Assembly (NCBI GenBank): GCA_017511585.1
Contig: JAFWJI010000036.1
Span: forward strand, 1-13,406
Length of the DNA stretch: 13,406 nt
Direction: 5' to 3'
Origin: Mycoplasmataceae bacterium
GTDB lineage: Bacteria; Bacillota_I; Bacilli_A; Mycoplasmatales; Metamycoplasmataceae
Program-made: the position numbers and the translations under genes
Notes under the pieces: model-generated
What the model was told of the DNA's origin: nothing
Databases searched by the model: none
The model's input: only the letters and a program-made list of their open reading frames with translations
Shown here: positions 1-10,302 of the stretch, piece after piece
Layout: each line of letters begins with the position of its first letter
Numbering within the stretch: the stretch's first letter is position 1

Positions 1-37
1 TAACATTACCATGATAATAAAATAATTCTATATATTT

Positions 38-67
38 AAAAATGTTGAGTTTTAATTCAACATTTTT
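38..67 (+). terminator. Rho-independent terminator hairpin of an upstream gene
   Basis: An 11-bp perfect inverted repeat (38-48 pairing with 57-67, left arm AAAAATGTTGA) encloses an 8-nt loop, and the right arm runs into a T tract that ends at 68. The two G-C pairs sit in the upper part of the stem. This is the normal form of an intrinsic terminator in an A+T-rich mollicute. It would end a rightward transcript from a gene lying left of the window. The A-rich left flank means it could also act leftward. Bases 1-37 hold no recognisable coding sequence. Confidence 0.72.
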
Positions 68-74
68 TATTTCA

Positions 75-105
75 TTAGAAATCATATTTTTTAATTTATT
101 ATAAA
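75..105 (+). promoter_or_regulatory. Weak candidate promoter for the ABC transporter operon
   Basis: After the terminator at 38-67 the next gene needs a promoter before 141. The best candidate is a TATTAT (97-102) overlapping TATAAA (100-105) as -10, with a TTAGAA (75-80) as a poor -35 at a spacing of 16-19 nt. Such A+T boxes are common by chance in this DNA, so confidence is low. A purine-rich AAAAGGA lies at 116-122, but it is 18 nt from the ATG at 141, too far for a normal ribosome binding site. Confidence 0.3.
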
Positions 106-140
106 ATTTATTATTAAAAGGAAATTAGATCTATTAAATT

Positions 141-3100
141 ATGAAGAAGTTATTAAAAGAAGTTTGGAAATCTTTTTCAAAATCTAAAATAATTTTAGCA
201 GGATTAACAATTCTAATTTTTTTAACTTCTGGAATAATTACTTTAATTTTTGATGTTGTTAATTCATACAAAACACAATTTAATACTTTTAAAAAAGAAT
301 CTACTTTACAAGATGTAACAATGAATACATCTTTTAGTTTGTATGGCAAGAGTCCTTCTACATATTATGTAGATAAAAAATATGAAGTACCAAATCAATG
401 AGAATACACCGAAGTAGATAAATATGCAAATTCTATAAGTATTCCTACCAATTTAGATAGAGTTAAATTATCTAAATTAATACCTTCTTTAACCAACCAA
501 TCAATATATGTAAAAACTAAAGATTTATCATATTTATTAAATGTTAATCTAAATGTTGGAACTATATTTAAAGAAGATAATCTTGGTAACTATAATGTTA
601 AACTAAATCCTACTGGTAACAATAATATTGTTATTTACGATTTGCAAAATAATGAAATTAATTCTACATATAGCAGCATAAGCAATCTTTTAGATACTTA
701 TGATGAAAATAATAAAACTTGAAGCTCTTCATATAATGCTTCAAATTTATTTAATACATCATTAAATACATTTGAAGAAATTTTAATTGATATAGAAACA
801 AATAAATCATATATAAAAACAAAATTAACAAATGCAACAACATCTCAAGAATATGCTAAATATTCTAAAACTCCAAGTTTATTTATAAATATAAGTTCTG
901 ATGATGTTGCTAAAATGTTAGGTTTTGTTAAATTAAATGAAACTTCAAATTGACAATTAGATACTTCTAAAAATTGAATTTTAGATGGTGATATAACTAG
1001 TTTTGTAAACAACACAACAGCAAGCGAATTTTTTACATCAAATAATAATATTCCTAACATCAAACAAGCTTTTGATTTATTAAATCCTATAACCATTTCT
1101 TCTTTAAATTTATCTGATTTTGAATTACAAATACCATCAAATTGATTTGTTTATTCCAAATATAAATATTGTTTTACAAAACATGAAAAAATATTAAACG
1201 GAGTTGATCAACAATCAGGTAATTTAGATAATCAATGAACCGGTTATTATAAAGATTATTTATCTAATTTAAAAACAACTAATTCTACTAAATTTAACGA
1301 ATTAAAACACACTAGTTTTTGAACAAAAACTATTTATGTTTCTAAATCAGATAAAAATGGTAACGAAATATCTTTTGATGATGAAAATGGTACACCAACT
1401 AATATTTCTAATGAAATAGTAGAATTAGATTCTTCAATTTCAATTGAAGATCTAACAAAAGAATTAACTTCTTCTTTAGATCCAGCATCAAAAACAACAA
1501 TAGCTCAATTAGAAAATTTACCTATTAATGAAGAAACTTTATTATTATTAAATACAAATAAAACTATAGATAATCAATCATTTATTGAAACTAATGCTAA
1601 AAATTGAATGTATAATGAAATATTTAAATATTTACAAGAAATAACTTCTAATATTGGAATTAGAGAAAATATAACAATAAATAGTACAGAAAATAATCAA
1701 ACAAATGTTTATCAATTTATAAATTTGGGTAATCAAAATAATGAATTAAATTGAAATGGAATTAATATCAAACAAGAAGTAGGTAAATTAATCAATGCTC
1801 CTAATGAAATGTTTAATACAAAATTAAACATTGATTTAGAAAGTAAAAAAGTGCCAATTAAATATATTAGTTCTATTATAGAAAAACTATTATTATCTGG
1901 TTTATCTTTAAATAGAGATTATATAAATCCTATGATTTCTTTTGAATCATTTAAATTAAATAATGAACTAATTACTAGTTCTAAAATAGTTTGATTATCA
2001 CCTAACGGTGACAAAACTTTAGATGATATACAAGGAATAACTTTTGTTGATGCTAAAAAAACATTTTATGGATTAAAAAGAAATGGAATTGAATCAAATT
2101 GAGAAGTAAATCCTAAATATAAAGAAGGTTTTCAAACTGTTGAACAATTAGATAAATTCATTATTGAAAATAATTTAAATTTTGCTCCATTTGATTTATA
2201 TGGCAATGATTTAAGCATTGTCTCACCAAAAGGCTGAGCTAAAATGGATGATAGTTATATAGATAAGTATTCAATTCCATTTCAATATTTATTACCTAAT
2301 GAAGAAATACTTAATAATTATAATTCTTCATTAGAAGGTACAACTAATCCAGATCAAAGTCAAACATTTATGCAAGTTTTTGCAAATAATTTAAAAAATA
2401 GTTTAACTTTAGAAATAAAACCTTTAATTTCAACATCTAACTGAAATGTTTTACTTCAAGCTATTGATTCTGCATTTTCACATTATGGTTTTATTCAAGG
2501 ATTAACACCTCCAGCCTCTATTTCAATAGGAACTTTAATTAAAGTTATAATAGGAGTTTTTAGAGATGCAATAAATTTAACTAATGGCAATTTTTTAGAA
2601 TCATTTTTTGCAAATATATTTGATGGTTTAAAAAGACAAATTAATCCAGGACAATTATCTAATGAAGAGCAACAAAATAATTTAGATAAACAAATTAATT
2701 CAATTTTAAAAATTGTTCAATTAACTAGCGGTAATACAATATCAATAGATTCATTTTTAACTATCATTAATCAAGCAACCAATCAAAACTTTACAAAACT
2801 ATCAGAAATAATATCAAATCCTTCAGAATTTTTAGATGGAATAAAAAGTTTAATATCTTCAATAAATTTAGATAATACAATAATTGAATTTTGAAACAAT
2901 TTTTATGAAAATTCTAATGAAAATAATGATCAAAGAATTATTGGTTTTGGTGATTTTTTTCCTTTTATTTATAAAAATGTTTATAGTTTCGATTTACTAA
3001 AAGATTCACTAAAAAAAATTATTAATTCAACAGCTTTAAAAGATATTACAATAAATCAAATATTAAATATTTCCGGAATAACTTTACCACCAGGATTAAA

Positions 3101-6100
3101 TGCAATAAGTTTTATTTTAAATACAAAACTATCAGCTGCTATTGATCTTTTAAAATTTAAAGATCCTGAAACAGGATATTCAGAATTAATGTCTAAGATT
3201 ATTGAAGTTTCTGATAATAACAATAATCTGCTATATAAAACATTGAATTTAAAAGATGTTTTAAATTTAATTTCTATTAATATTGGAATTGTTGGAATTC
3301 CTGATATTAATTTAGGTACTTTACCTATAACTAATTCTCTAATTGAATTACCAAAATATAATCCTTTAGATCAATTGGCACTAAAATTAGATATGGATTT
3401 ATTGTGATTTTTAGAAAATTATGGATTTAAAGATTCACAAAACAACTCAATAGATATATTCGGAATTGATGTTGGTTATTTTTTAACTAACGCTGTATAT
3501 GCAATTACACAAGTTAAAGATGATTATAATCAAATAACAATTAATGAAAATTTAGGTAAATTAGCAGTAGTTAATCAAGCTTTTTTAGAACAAAATAATA
3601 AACAAATTTATAAATCAAATACTTTAGATAAAGACTTGAATGATTTATCAAAAATTGATTCTAAATATAAATTAAATATATCTGGAGTTGAATATTTAAT
3701 TATTGGTGATGGTTTTTCTGTTGATTACATGTATCCTGTTATCAATTCAGCAAATATGACAGTAAATACTAAAACACAAGCATTAGTTTATGTAAATCAA
3801 TATGGATATGACAGAATAAAAAGATCTAATACAACCGCTCCAACAGAAAAGTATTTTTTATTTAAAACAAAAAATAATCAAAAACCAGTAGAATTACAAA
3901 CTAAATTAAATCAACTTATATATTCTGTAGAAACAGGATCAAAAGAATATAAAGCTCCACAAGATATAAATAGTGATTCTAATCCTTACAAATTAGCTTA
4001 TTTATCAACAGAAAGTTCATTATTAAATCCAGAAAGATCATTAAGACTTTCTGTTATTAATGACATGATTTCTAATTTAGAATTTGTCCAAAGAATTGTT
4101 GGAATAATGTTACTAATTATAGTATCTTTAGTAATAATTTTTATTGTTAGAAGATATATTGGATCTAGAGCTAAAGTATTAGGTATTTTAAAAGCTCAAG
4201 GATATTCATCTTTAGAAATAGCTTCTTCAATTTGTTTATTCCCGTTAATTACATCATTAATTGGTGCAACATTAGGTTACGTTGTTGGATTAGTTTCGCA
4301 ATTAGGTTTTTTCCAAATATTTTCAATATTTTGAAAAATACCAATAGTAACAATACCTTTTAACTGATTAACTTTTTTAATTACTTTATGTATTCCAATT
4401 ATTTTATTATGTGGTTTAACAATTTTAACTACATTTTGATTTTTACATAAAAACAAATCAATTGCAATGATGAATGGATCAATGGAAGTAAACAAATCAG
4501 CATTTGCAAATAATGTTAGAAAATTAACTTCATCTGCAACAATTCAAAATAAATTTAGTATTTCATTAGTGTTAGGATCACTTGGTAAATTATTTGCCTT
4601 CTTTATTTCAACATTATTTACAGTTGGAGTTACATTATTTTTTATTGTTACATTCGGTTCATTTAAAAATTCAACAAACAAATCATATTTAAATAAAAAT
4701 TACAATTATTCAATTCAATATATAAGCCCTACAATTGAGGGGGGTAATATTCAAACATACAATTTAGATAATTTAAATGAAAATGATGTTAATAATATGC
4801 TTTATGTCCCTGTAGGTTCGCCAGAAGAAGGATATGTTTACAAAAGTGATTATTTTAAACCTGGATATAATGAAATAATTAATAAAGATGGAGCTAATGG
4901 TAATGTTTCTCCAACTGATACAACAACACCTCATATTTTTACAAAATCATCAGCAGATTTAACTGTTAATACTGGTGGAATAACATTAAATGTATGAGAT
5001 AACTTGTATAATGCTTTACCCGAATCACAAAGAGCATCAATAATTGATGCTTCACAAAAAGCAAGTTCTTGAATGGAATGAACTCAAGAAGGTAAAAAAT
5101 ACATATACAAAGATAAAGAATATATTACTAGGTTTGTAAACTTTAATTTAGATAATGAATATTCATCATTATGAGATAAAGAAAAAGGTGATTTTGTAAA
5201 ACTAGATAACAAAAATGAAGATGTTAAAATAAGTTATTTTAATTTCAAAAGTAATAATGATTTGCCTCATGAATCTAAATTTGTCTATAAACATTTTAAT
5301 CAAAATACAAATAAATATGTTGAATGAGAATTGCAAATTGATGGTTTACCAGCAACGAACAAGATTAGAACACAATATAGAGACTTTTTAGTTAATGCTT
5401 ATAATTTGATGTTTAAATATTCTAATAAAAAAGAAATTTCAAACACAGACAATTACTTAGATAATAATTTAAGAACTAAAATGCCTGAATTTTATATGGA
5501 TTATTTCTTAATGCCAGGAACTTTATTTTTAAATTCAAATCCAGAATCATATGATCAAACTTTTACAGTATTAGAAACAAGTAGTTTAACAAACGAAAAT
5601 CTAAAACCACATATTTTTGGTTATAGCTATAGCGAAGCTTCAACTAACAACAATAAAATAGTAGATAATAAAAATAATAATTTAATTATTAAGGCAAACG
5701 AATTTGAAGAACCAGGAATTTATCCTTTGATAATTAATAATGTAGTATCTAAAAAATATGGTTTAAAAGTAAATGATAAAATTAGTTTTGAAATTAATAA
5801 TACATCAACAAGACATCAAGATAAATTAAGAGCTAAATTAGATCCTTCATTTAAACCAAATAATATTGTTGAATTTAAAATAATTGGTATAAGTAATACA
5901 TACATAAATGAAGAATGAATAACTTCTAAAGAAGTTGCAAACAAAATTTTAGGTTTACAATCTAATTCATTTAATGCAATATTATCTAAATCAGATTCAC
6001 CTATGTTATTATCTAATCAATTATCTTTATACTCTGAAAATGGATATTGATCAGCAGACAATAAAATATTCTATACAAATAAACCAATAACAGATTTAAG

Positions 6101-6866
6101 TGAATCAGAAAAAATAAAAATAGTTAATACTTATAAACAAATTTTCTATAACAATAAAACTAGTTCTAATTCAGAAATAATTAATACATCTATTATGGCT
6201 AATAATTTAAGACATATTAATTCTCAATTAACAAATAATGAAATTAATGATCAAATAAAACAATTATTTTCTATTGAAAATCTTGATTTAAATTTTGAAT
6301 CAGGAGCAATTGATGATTCAATAAATAACAATAATGTTAGAAGTGCTAATGAAGCGATTAAAAAATTTGTTGATATTTATACAGATAATGCATTATCTAG
6401 TTATCTAGTTAATGCAACTTCTAATGGTATTGAAAAAGAATTTATTTTTAACACTTCCTCAACAATTAATGAAGTGTTAATAATTATTTGTATCATTTCA
6501 TTTATGATTTCATTAACTATATTGATTATGATAAGTTCTATGATTATCACAGAAAATGAAAAAAACATTGCAGTATTTGGAATATTGGGTTATTCTAATA
6601 AAGAAAAAATTAGAATGTTCTTTTTAATATATTTACCAATCATTTTATTTTCAACATTATTTGCAGTTTTAATTGTTTGATTAATATTACCTGTCTTTGT
6701 TTCAACAATATTATCTACAACTTCTATTTTATTAAGTGTACAATTGTCATTTTCAAGTGTTTGTTTATCAATTTTAATTGTTTCATTAATATTTGCTTTA
6801 ACATTTGGAATTTCTTGATGAACTCAAGGAAGAATCAAACCAATTGTTTTATTGAAAGGAGTTTAA
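141..6866 (+). CDS. Giant FtsX/MacB-type ABC transporter permease, 2241 aa
   Basis: This is the membrane subunit of an ABC transporter of the FtsX/MacB/LolCE superfamily, resembling the large mollicute permeases paired with an ATPase (M. genitalium MG468 type). The layout is a duplicated four-helix unit. TM1 is at residues about 16-38, followed by an extracellular domain of roughly 1270 residues. Three helices and cytoplasmic loops with the FtsX-like phrase VLGILKAQGYSS lie at about 1316-1437. TM5 follows at about 1484-1507, then a second extracellular domain of about 600 residues, and a last three-helix FtsX unit (about 2108-2241) with VFGILGYSNKEK. There is no lipobox or cleavable signal peptide; TM1 is an uncleaved anchor. 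The ectodomains are rich in Asn, Ser and Thr, and no enzymatic motif is visible. The start at 141 is bounded by an in-frame TAA at 135-137. About thirty or more in-frame TGA codons are read as Trp; one Trp (165-167) is TGG. The substrate is unknown. The gene ends 3 nt before the ATPase gene. Confidence 0.9.
6855..6861 (+). promoter_or_regulatory. Strong ribosome binding site for the ABC ATPase
   Basis: AAAGGAG lies 8 nt before the ATG at 6870, inside the last codons of the permease gene. It is the best Shine-Dalgarno sequence on the + strand of this window, and it fixes the ATPase start at 6870 rather than at the later in-frame ATG at 6993. Its place inside the permease gene suggests coupled translation of the two subunits. 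Confidence 0.75.
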
Positions 6867-6869
6867 TTT

Positions 6870-7778
6870 ATGAAAAAAAGATTTAATGATTGAAAAAATG
6901 AAAGAAGTAAATATTTTAATAGTTGAACTAATAAACAAAAAGAAGATACTTTTTTTGATTTAGATAAAAGCGAAGATAATTCTACAAATTCAATGCTAAT
7001 AAATGTTCCTAAAAAAAATATTAGAGAAATAAAAAGACAAAATAACAAAAAAAGAAAAAAAGATTCATTCAAAAATAAACAAAATAAATTAAATTATGCT
7101 ATTGAATTAGTAAATGTTACAAAAAAATATATATCAGGAAAAAATGATGTTACAAATGTTTTAATTGATTTAAATTTATCAATTGAAAAAGGAGATTTTG
7201 TTATTTTGTTTGGAAAATCAGGTAGCGGAAAATCTACACTATTAAATATCATGTCAGGATTAGATAGACCAACAAAAGGACATGTTATTGTAGCAGATAC
7301 CAATTTACCTTATTTAAGTAATAAAGAATTAACAAAATTTAGAAGAAATAATATTGGTTTTATTTTCCAACAATATCATTTATTAAATAATATTAGTGGT
7401 TATGAAAATGTTGAAACAGGAGCAATTTTAAATAAAGATAAAAAGAACAAAAATGATATTGTAAGCATGTTTCAAGAATTTGATTTATTAGATGTTATTG
7501 ATAAATACCCATCACAAATGTCAGGCGGACAGCAACAAAGAATTTCAATAATGAGAGCATTAGCTAAAAATGCCGACATCATTTTTGCAGATGAGCCAAC
7601 AGGAGCATTAGATAAAAAAACTTCTAAAATAGTAATGGAATTATTAAGAAAAATAAATGTTGAACAATTTAAAACAATTATTATGGTATCTCATGACCCA
7701 GATATTGTAAAATATGCAAAAAGAAAAATTTTATTAAATAAAGGTAAAATTATTTTGGATGAAAGAATAGCAGAGTAG
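6870..7778 (+). CDS. ABC transporter ATP-binding protein, MacB/LolD type, 302 aa
   Basis: This is the cytoplasmic ATPase that should power the adjacent permease. The nucleotide-binding domain starts near residue 76 and has all key parts in order: Walker A GKSGSGKST (115-123), Q-loop glutamine at 167 in FIFQQYHLL, signature MSGGQQQR (217-224, Met in place of the usual Leu), Walker B ending in Asp241 with catalytic Glu242, D-loop GALD, and switch His275 in VSHD. It therefore looks fully active. The motif set and short helical region match the FtsE/LolD/MacB branch. Residues 1-75 form an extra, charged and then strongly basic segment absent from ordinary LolD-type proteins (about 230 aa); it includes two Trp read from TGA. 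The start is chosen from the strong ribosome binding site at 6855-6861. The permease stop TAA, one TTT codon and this ATG are all in one frame. Confidence 0.95.
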
Positions 7779-7785
7779 TAAGAAT

Positions 7786-8616
7786 ATGTTAGATTTAAAA
7801 CCAATTTATAACACAGGTACTATAACCTTTATTGAATCTCATGAAAAAATAAATTTAAAAAAAATAGATTCAACTTGTATAAAAGATCCTGAAGGAATAA
7901 TTCCAAATGGAATTTATAAAGTTTTTAAACACGAAAAAGATCGTCAAATTTTTTTATTATGTTTTTTTAGTTTGATAACTATTGCAATGGGTATTTATGT
8001 TGCATTACTAAGAACAGTTTTTGTAAATAGAATTAATTGATTTTGAATGATACCTACAATTTTGATAATGGTACTTTCTATTTGAAAAATAATTTTACTT
8101 ATATTAGAAATGAAACACCTTAGACAATCTATTTCTATGTATCGGGAATCTTTGGTTCTAGGTTCGAGGCTAACCCCTCCATTTATTTCTAATTTGTATA
8201 TTGATTTATATAAAGTTCAAACAAAACAAAATTGAATAATTATTTCTTTTCTATTTTATGGCACTATTTTTACTCTTCTATTTTGATGATTAAAAGATAT
8301 AAATTGATGGATTTTTAAATTTAAAGATTGAATAACAAATATAACTAAAAATCCTCAATTAGTTGGATTTATCTTAATTTTTATTTTATTTATGTCTTTA
8401 TTATTCTATATTTACTTTACAGTATATAGAAAAAAAAGAATAATAGATATTCAATCTTTTTTTGGTAATGAAGTTATTTCTCAAACTGAAATAGATCAAA
8501 TTGTAAGACAAAAAAATAAGATATATCGAAGAGTCTTTTTAATATCTGTTTTAGTATTTTTTGTATTACCATTTTTTGGTTGAATTATTTATAAGAAATT
8601 TATTAAGAAAAAATAA
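7786..8616 (+). CDS. Five-helix membrane protein of unknown function, 276 aa (possibly MSC_0882 family)
   Basis: The N-terminal half-hundred residues are soluble. Five hydrophobic segments follow at about 55-77, 85-108, 150-170, 192-215 and 249-270, giving an integral membrane protein with short charged loops and a Lys-rich tail. Ten Trp are encoded, nine by TGA and one by TGG (8308-8310). From memory, the pattern LTPPFISNLY, then NW and FYGTIFTLLFWWLKD, resembles the uncharacterised mollicute family called MSC_0882; this is an unaided recollection. The gene starts 7 nt after the ATPase stop, with no good ribosome binding site, so it is probably read from the same transcript with coupled translation. 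It may serve as an accessory membrane subunit of the transporter, but that rests only on position. The stretch coding for residues 119-132 is much richer in G+C than the rest and holds rare codons, including CGG at 8143-8145. Confidence 0.85.
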
Positions 8617-8634
8617 TTTTAATTTTAATTATTT
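8611..8634 (-). terminator. Weak A/T-only inverted repeat between convergent genes
   Basis: An 8-bp perfect inverted repeat (AAATAATT at 8611-8618 against AATTATTT at 8627-8634, 8-nt loop) lies across the stops of the two converging genes. On the - strand it runs into several T residues, so it could end the rnc transcript. The stem has no G-C pair, so it would be unstable. Such repeats arise easily by chance here. Confidence 0.3.
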
Positions 8635-9306
8635 AATTTTAAATGTTTTTAAAGCGTTTTTAGATGCATTAATTTCTGCATCTTTTTTTGTTTTTCCTTT
8701 ACCAACACCATATGTATTATTTAAACAAACAGCTTTACAATTTCATAAATCATTTTTTTGTACACAAATATATTGAATAGGGTTTTTGATTATTGGTTGT
8801 AACAATTCTTGTAGTTGTGTTTTAGGATCTTTTAAATTATTTTTATTTTTTGCAGTTTGTGTTATTTTTTTAAATAAAAATTTATTTAAAAACTTTTCTG
8901 CTTCTTTAGGGCCTAAATCAATATAAATTGCTGCTAATAAAGATTCAAACATATCAGAACATATTTTATTATTGTTTTTTAATTCATCAACATTATTAGA
9001 ACAGATTAAAAATTCGTTTATTTTATTTTCTTTAATTATTTGAGCTAAGGAATTAGAAGAAACATTGTTTGCTCTTAAAATGCTCATAACTCCTTCATTT
9101 TCATTTTTAAATTTTTTATAAATATACAAACTAGAATACATTTGTAAAATTGAATCACCTATAAATTCTAATTTTTCATATGATTCTAAATGTTTATTTT
9201 CATTTACATAAGTTTTATGAGTTAATGCTTGATAATATATTTTTATATTTTTAGGTTGTATTTTTAAAATGTTAAATAATTTATTTAACGAATATTTTTT
9301 TTTCAT
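8629..9306 (-). CDS. rnc: Ribonuclease III, 225 aa
   Basis: This enzyme cuts double-stranded RNA, in bacteria mainly the processing stems of the rRNA precursor. The catalytic domain carries the family signature ESYEKLEFIGDSIL (residues 41-54) with metal-binding Glu44, Glu47 and Asp51, a Glu at 71, and the second acidic pair Asp118 and Glu121 in SDMFESLLAAIYID. A C-terminal double-stranded-RNA-binding domain follows (about 155-225), ending with the typical GVGKGKTKKDAEINASKNAL. The length equals that of E. coli RNase III. The C-terminal domain is seen only when the TGA at 8743-8745 is read as Trp; with the standard code the protein would lose most of its RNA-binding domain. It starts 3 nt after the plsX stop, so it is the last gene of the operon. 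It converges with the membrane protein gene, with 12 nt between the two stops. In many Firmicutes smc follows rnc; it does not here. Confidence 0.96.
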
Positions 9307-9309
9307 TTT

Positions 9310-10299
9310 TTATTCCAATATTTTTTTAAATTCTTCTAATGCATTTGATTCTATTGCTAATTTAATTTGATTTAATGCTCCAATATAAGCTTTTCGATCA
9401 CTACTTCCGTGAGATTTTATTACAATTTTGTTTAATCCCAAAATTCAAGCAGCACCAACATTTCTATAATCTAATTGTTCTTTTACATCTTTAAATACAT
9501 TTTTAAGTAATAAAGCACACAATTTTCTTCATAAATTTTTATTGATTTTGTTTTTTAATAATTTAGAAAATGATAAAACAGTACCTTCTAAAGTTTTTAA
9601 TGTTATGTTTCCACTATAACCATCTGCTACAACAACATCAACTAATCCATTTAATAAATATCTAGATTCAATAAAACCATTATATTCAAATTTTAAGTTA
9701 GATTCTTTTAATAGTTTATGAGCTTTTTGATGATATTCATAACCTTTATAATCTTCTGTACCTATATTTAAAATAGAAACTTTAGGATTTTCTACTTTTA
9801 AAACACTTTTAGAAAAGGCAGCTCCTAATTTAGCTCATTGTATTAAATAATCTTCTGTACAATTTAAATTTGCCCCTTCATCTAATAGTAAGAATTTTTT
9901 ATTTTTTTCAATTGTTGGAATTATTGACATAAAAGCAGGTCTAGATACATTTGGCAATCTTTTAATTAACATAATAGAAGCAGAAAGGTATTTTCCGCTA
10001 TCTCCAGAAGAAAGAACAGCTAAACCTTTATCTTCTTTTAATAATTTTAATGCTTGATTCATTGAGTTATCTTCTTTATGAGCATTGATTAAATCGGCGT
10101 TTAAACTACTTGTTACATTTGGACTATGAACAATTTCTAGTTGTTCATTTTCATCACAATATTTTTTAATTTCTGTTTGATCACCGACCAATATTATTTT
10201 ATATTGAATATTTTTTTTAATAAATTCTAAAGCAGCTAAAACACCATTTTTAACTCCATTATCATTACCCATAACATCAAATATAATTACTTTTCTCAT
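9310..10299 (-). CDS. plsX: Phosphate acyltransferase PlsX, 329 aa
   Basis: PlsX moves acyl groups between acyl-ACP and inorganic phosphate, giving acyl-phosphate for the glycerol-3-phosphate acyltransferase PlsY. It is a peripheral membrane enzyme. Recognisable family blocks, in order, are FDVMGND (7-13, usual DVMGGD), SSGDSG (97-102), LDEGANLNC (139-147, usual LDVGANVDC), LNIGTEDYKG, ADGYSGNITLKTLEG (225-239, with Asp226-Gly227), and IKSHGSSD (294-301). The length matches the family (about 330 aa). Trp155 and two later Trp are encoded by TGA. A good ribosome binding site, GGAG (10306-10309 on the complement), sits 6 nt before the ATG inside the end of fakA. It lies 3 nt after fakA and 3 nt before rnc. 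Next to FakA it can convert kinase-made acyl-phosphate into acyl-ACP, a salvage route from external fatty acids. Confidence 0.96.
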
Positions 10300-10302
10300 A
10301 AA

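Noticed and set aside
1..37. C-terminal end of an upstream gene
   Set aside because: The stretch is too short and A/T-rich to tell coding from non-coding; only the following terminator implies a gene further left.
141..6866. Apparent pseudogene or chain of short broken reading frames in the permease region
   Set aside because: All interruptions are TGA codons in one continuous frame; with UGA read as Trp the frame is open from 141 to the TAA at 6864-6866. The same holds for rnc, plsX, fakA and the hypothetical gene at 12294-12929.
6864..6872. Possible readthrough fusion of permease and ATPase, because TAA, TTT and ATG are in one frame
   Set aside because: A strong, well-spaced ribosome binding site precedes the ATPase ATG and TAA is a normal stop in this code; the shared frame has a one-in-three chance.
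8141..8180. tRNA-like sequence (GGTTCGAGGC resembles a T-loop)
   Set aside because: No five-pair T stem, acceptor stem or anticodon arm can be drawn around it, and it lies in frame inside a membrane protein gene.
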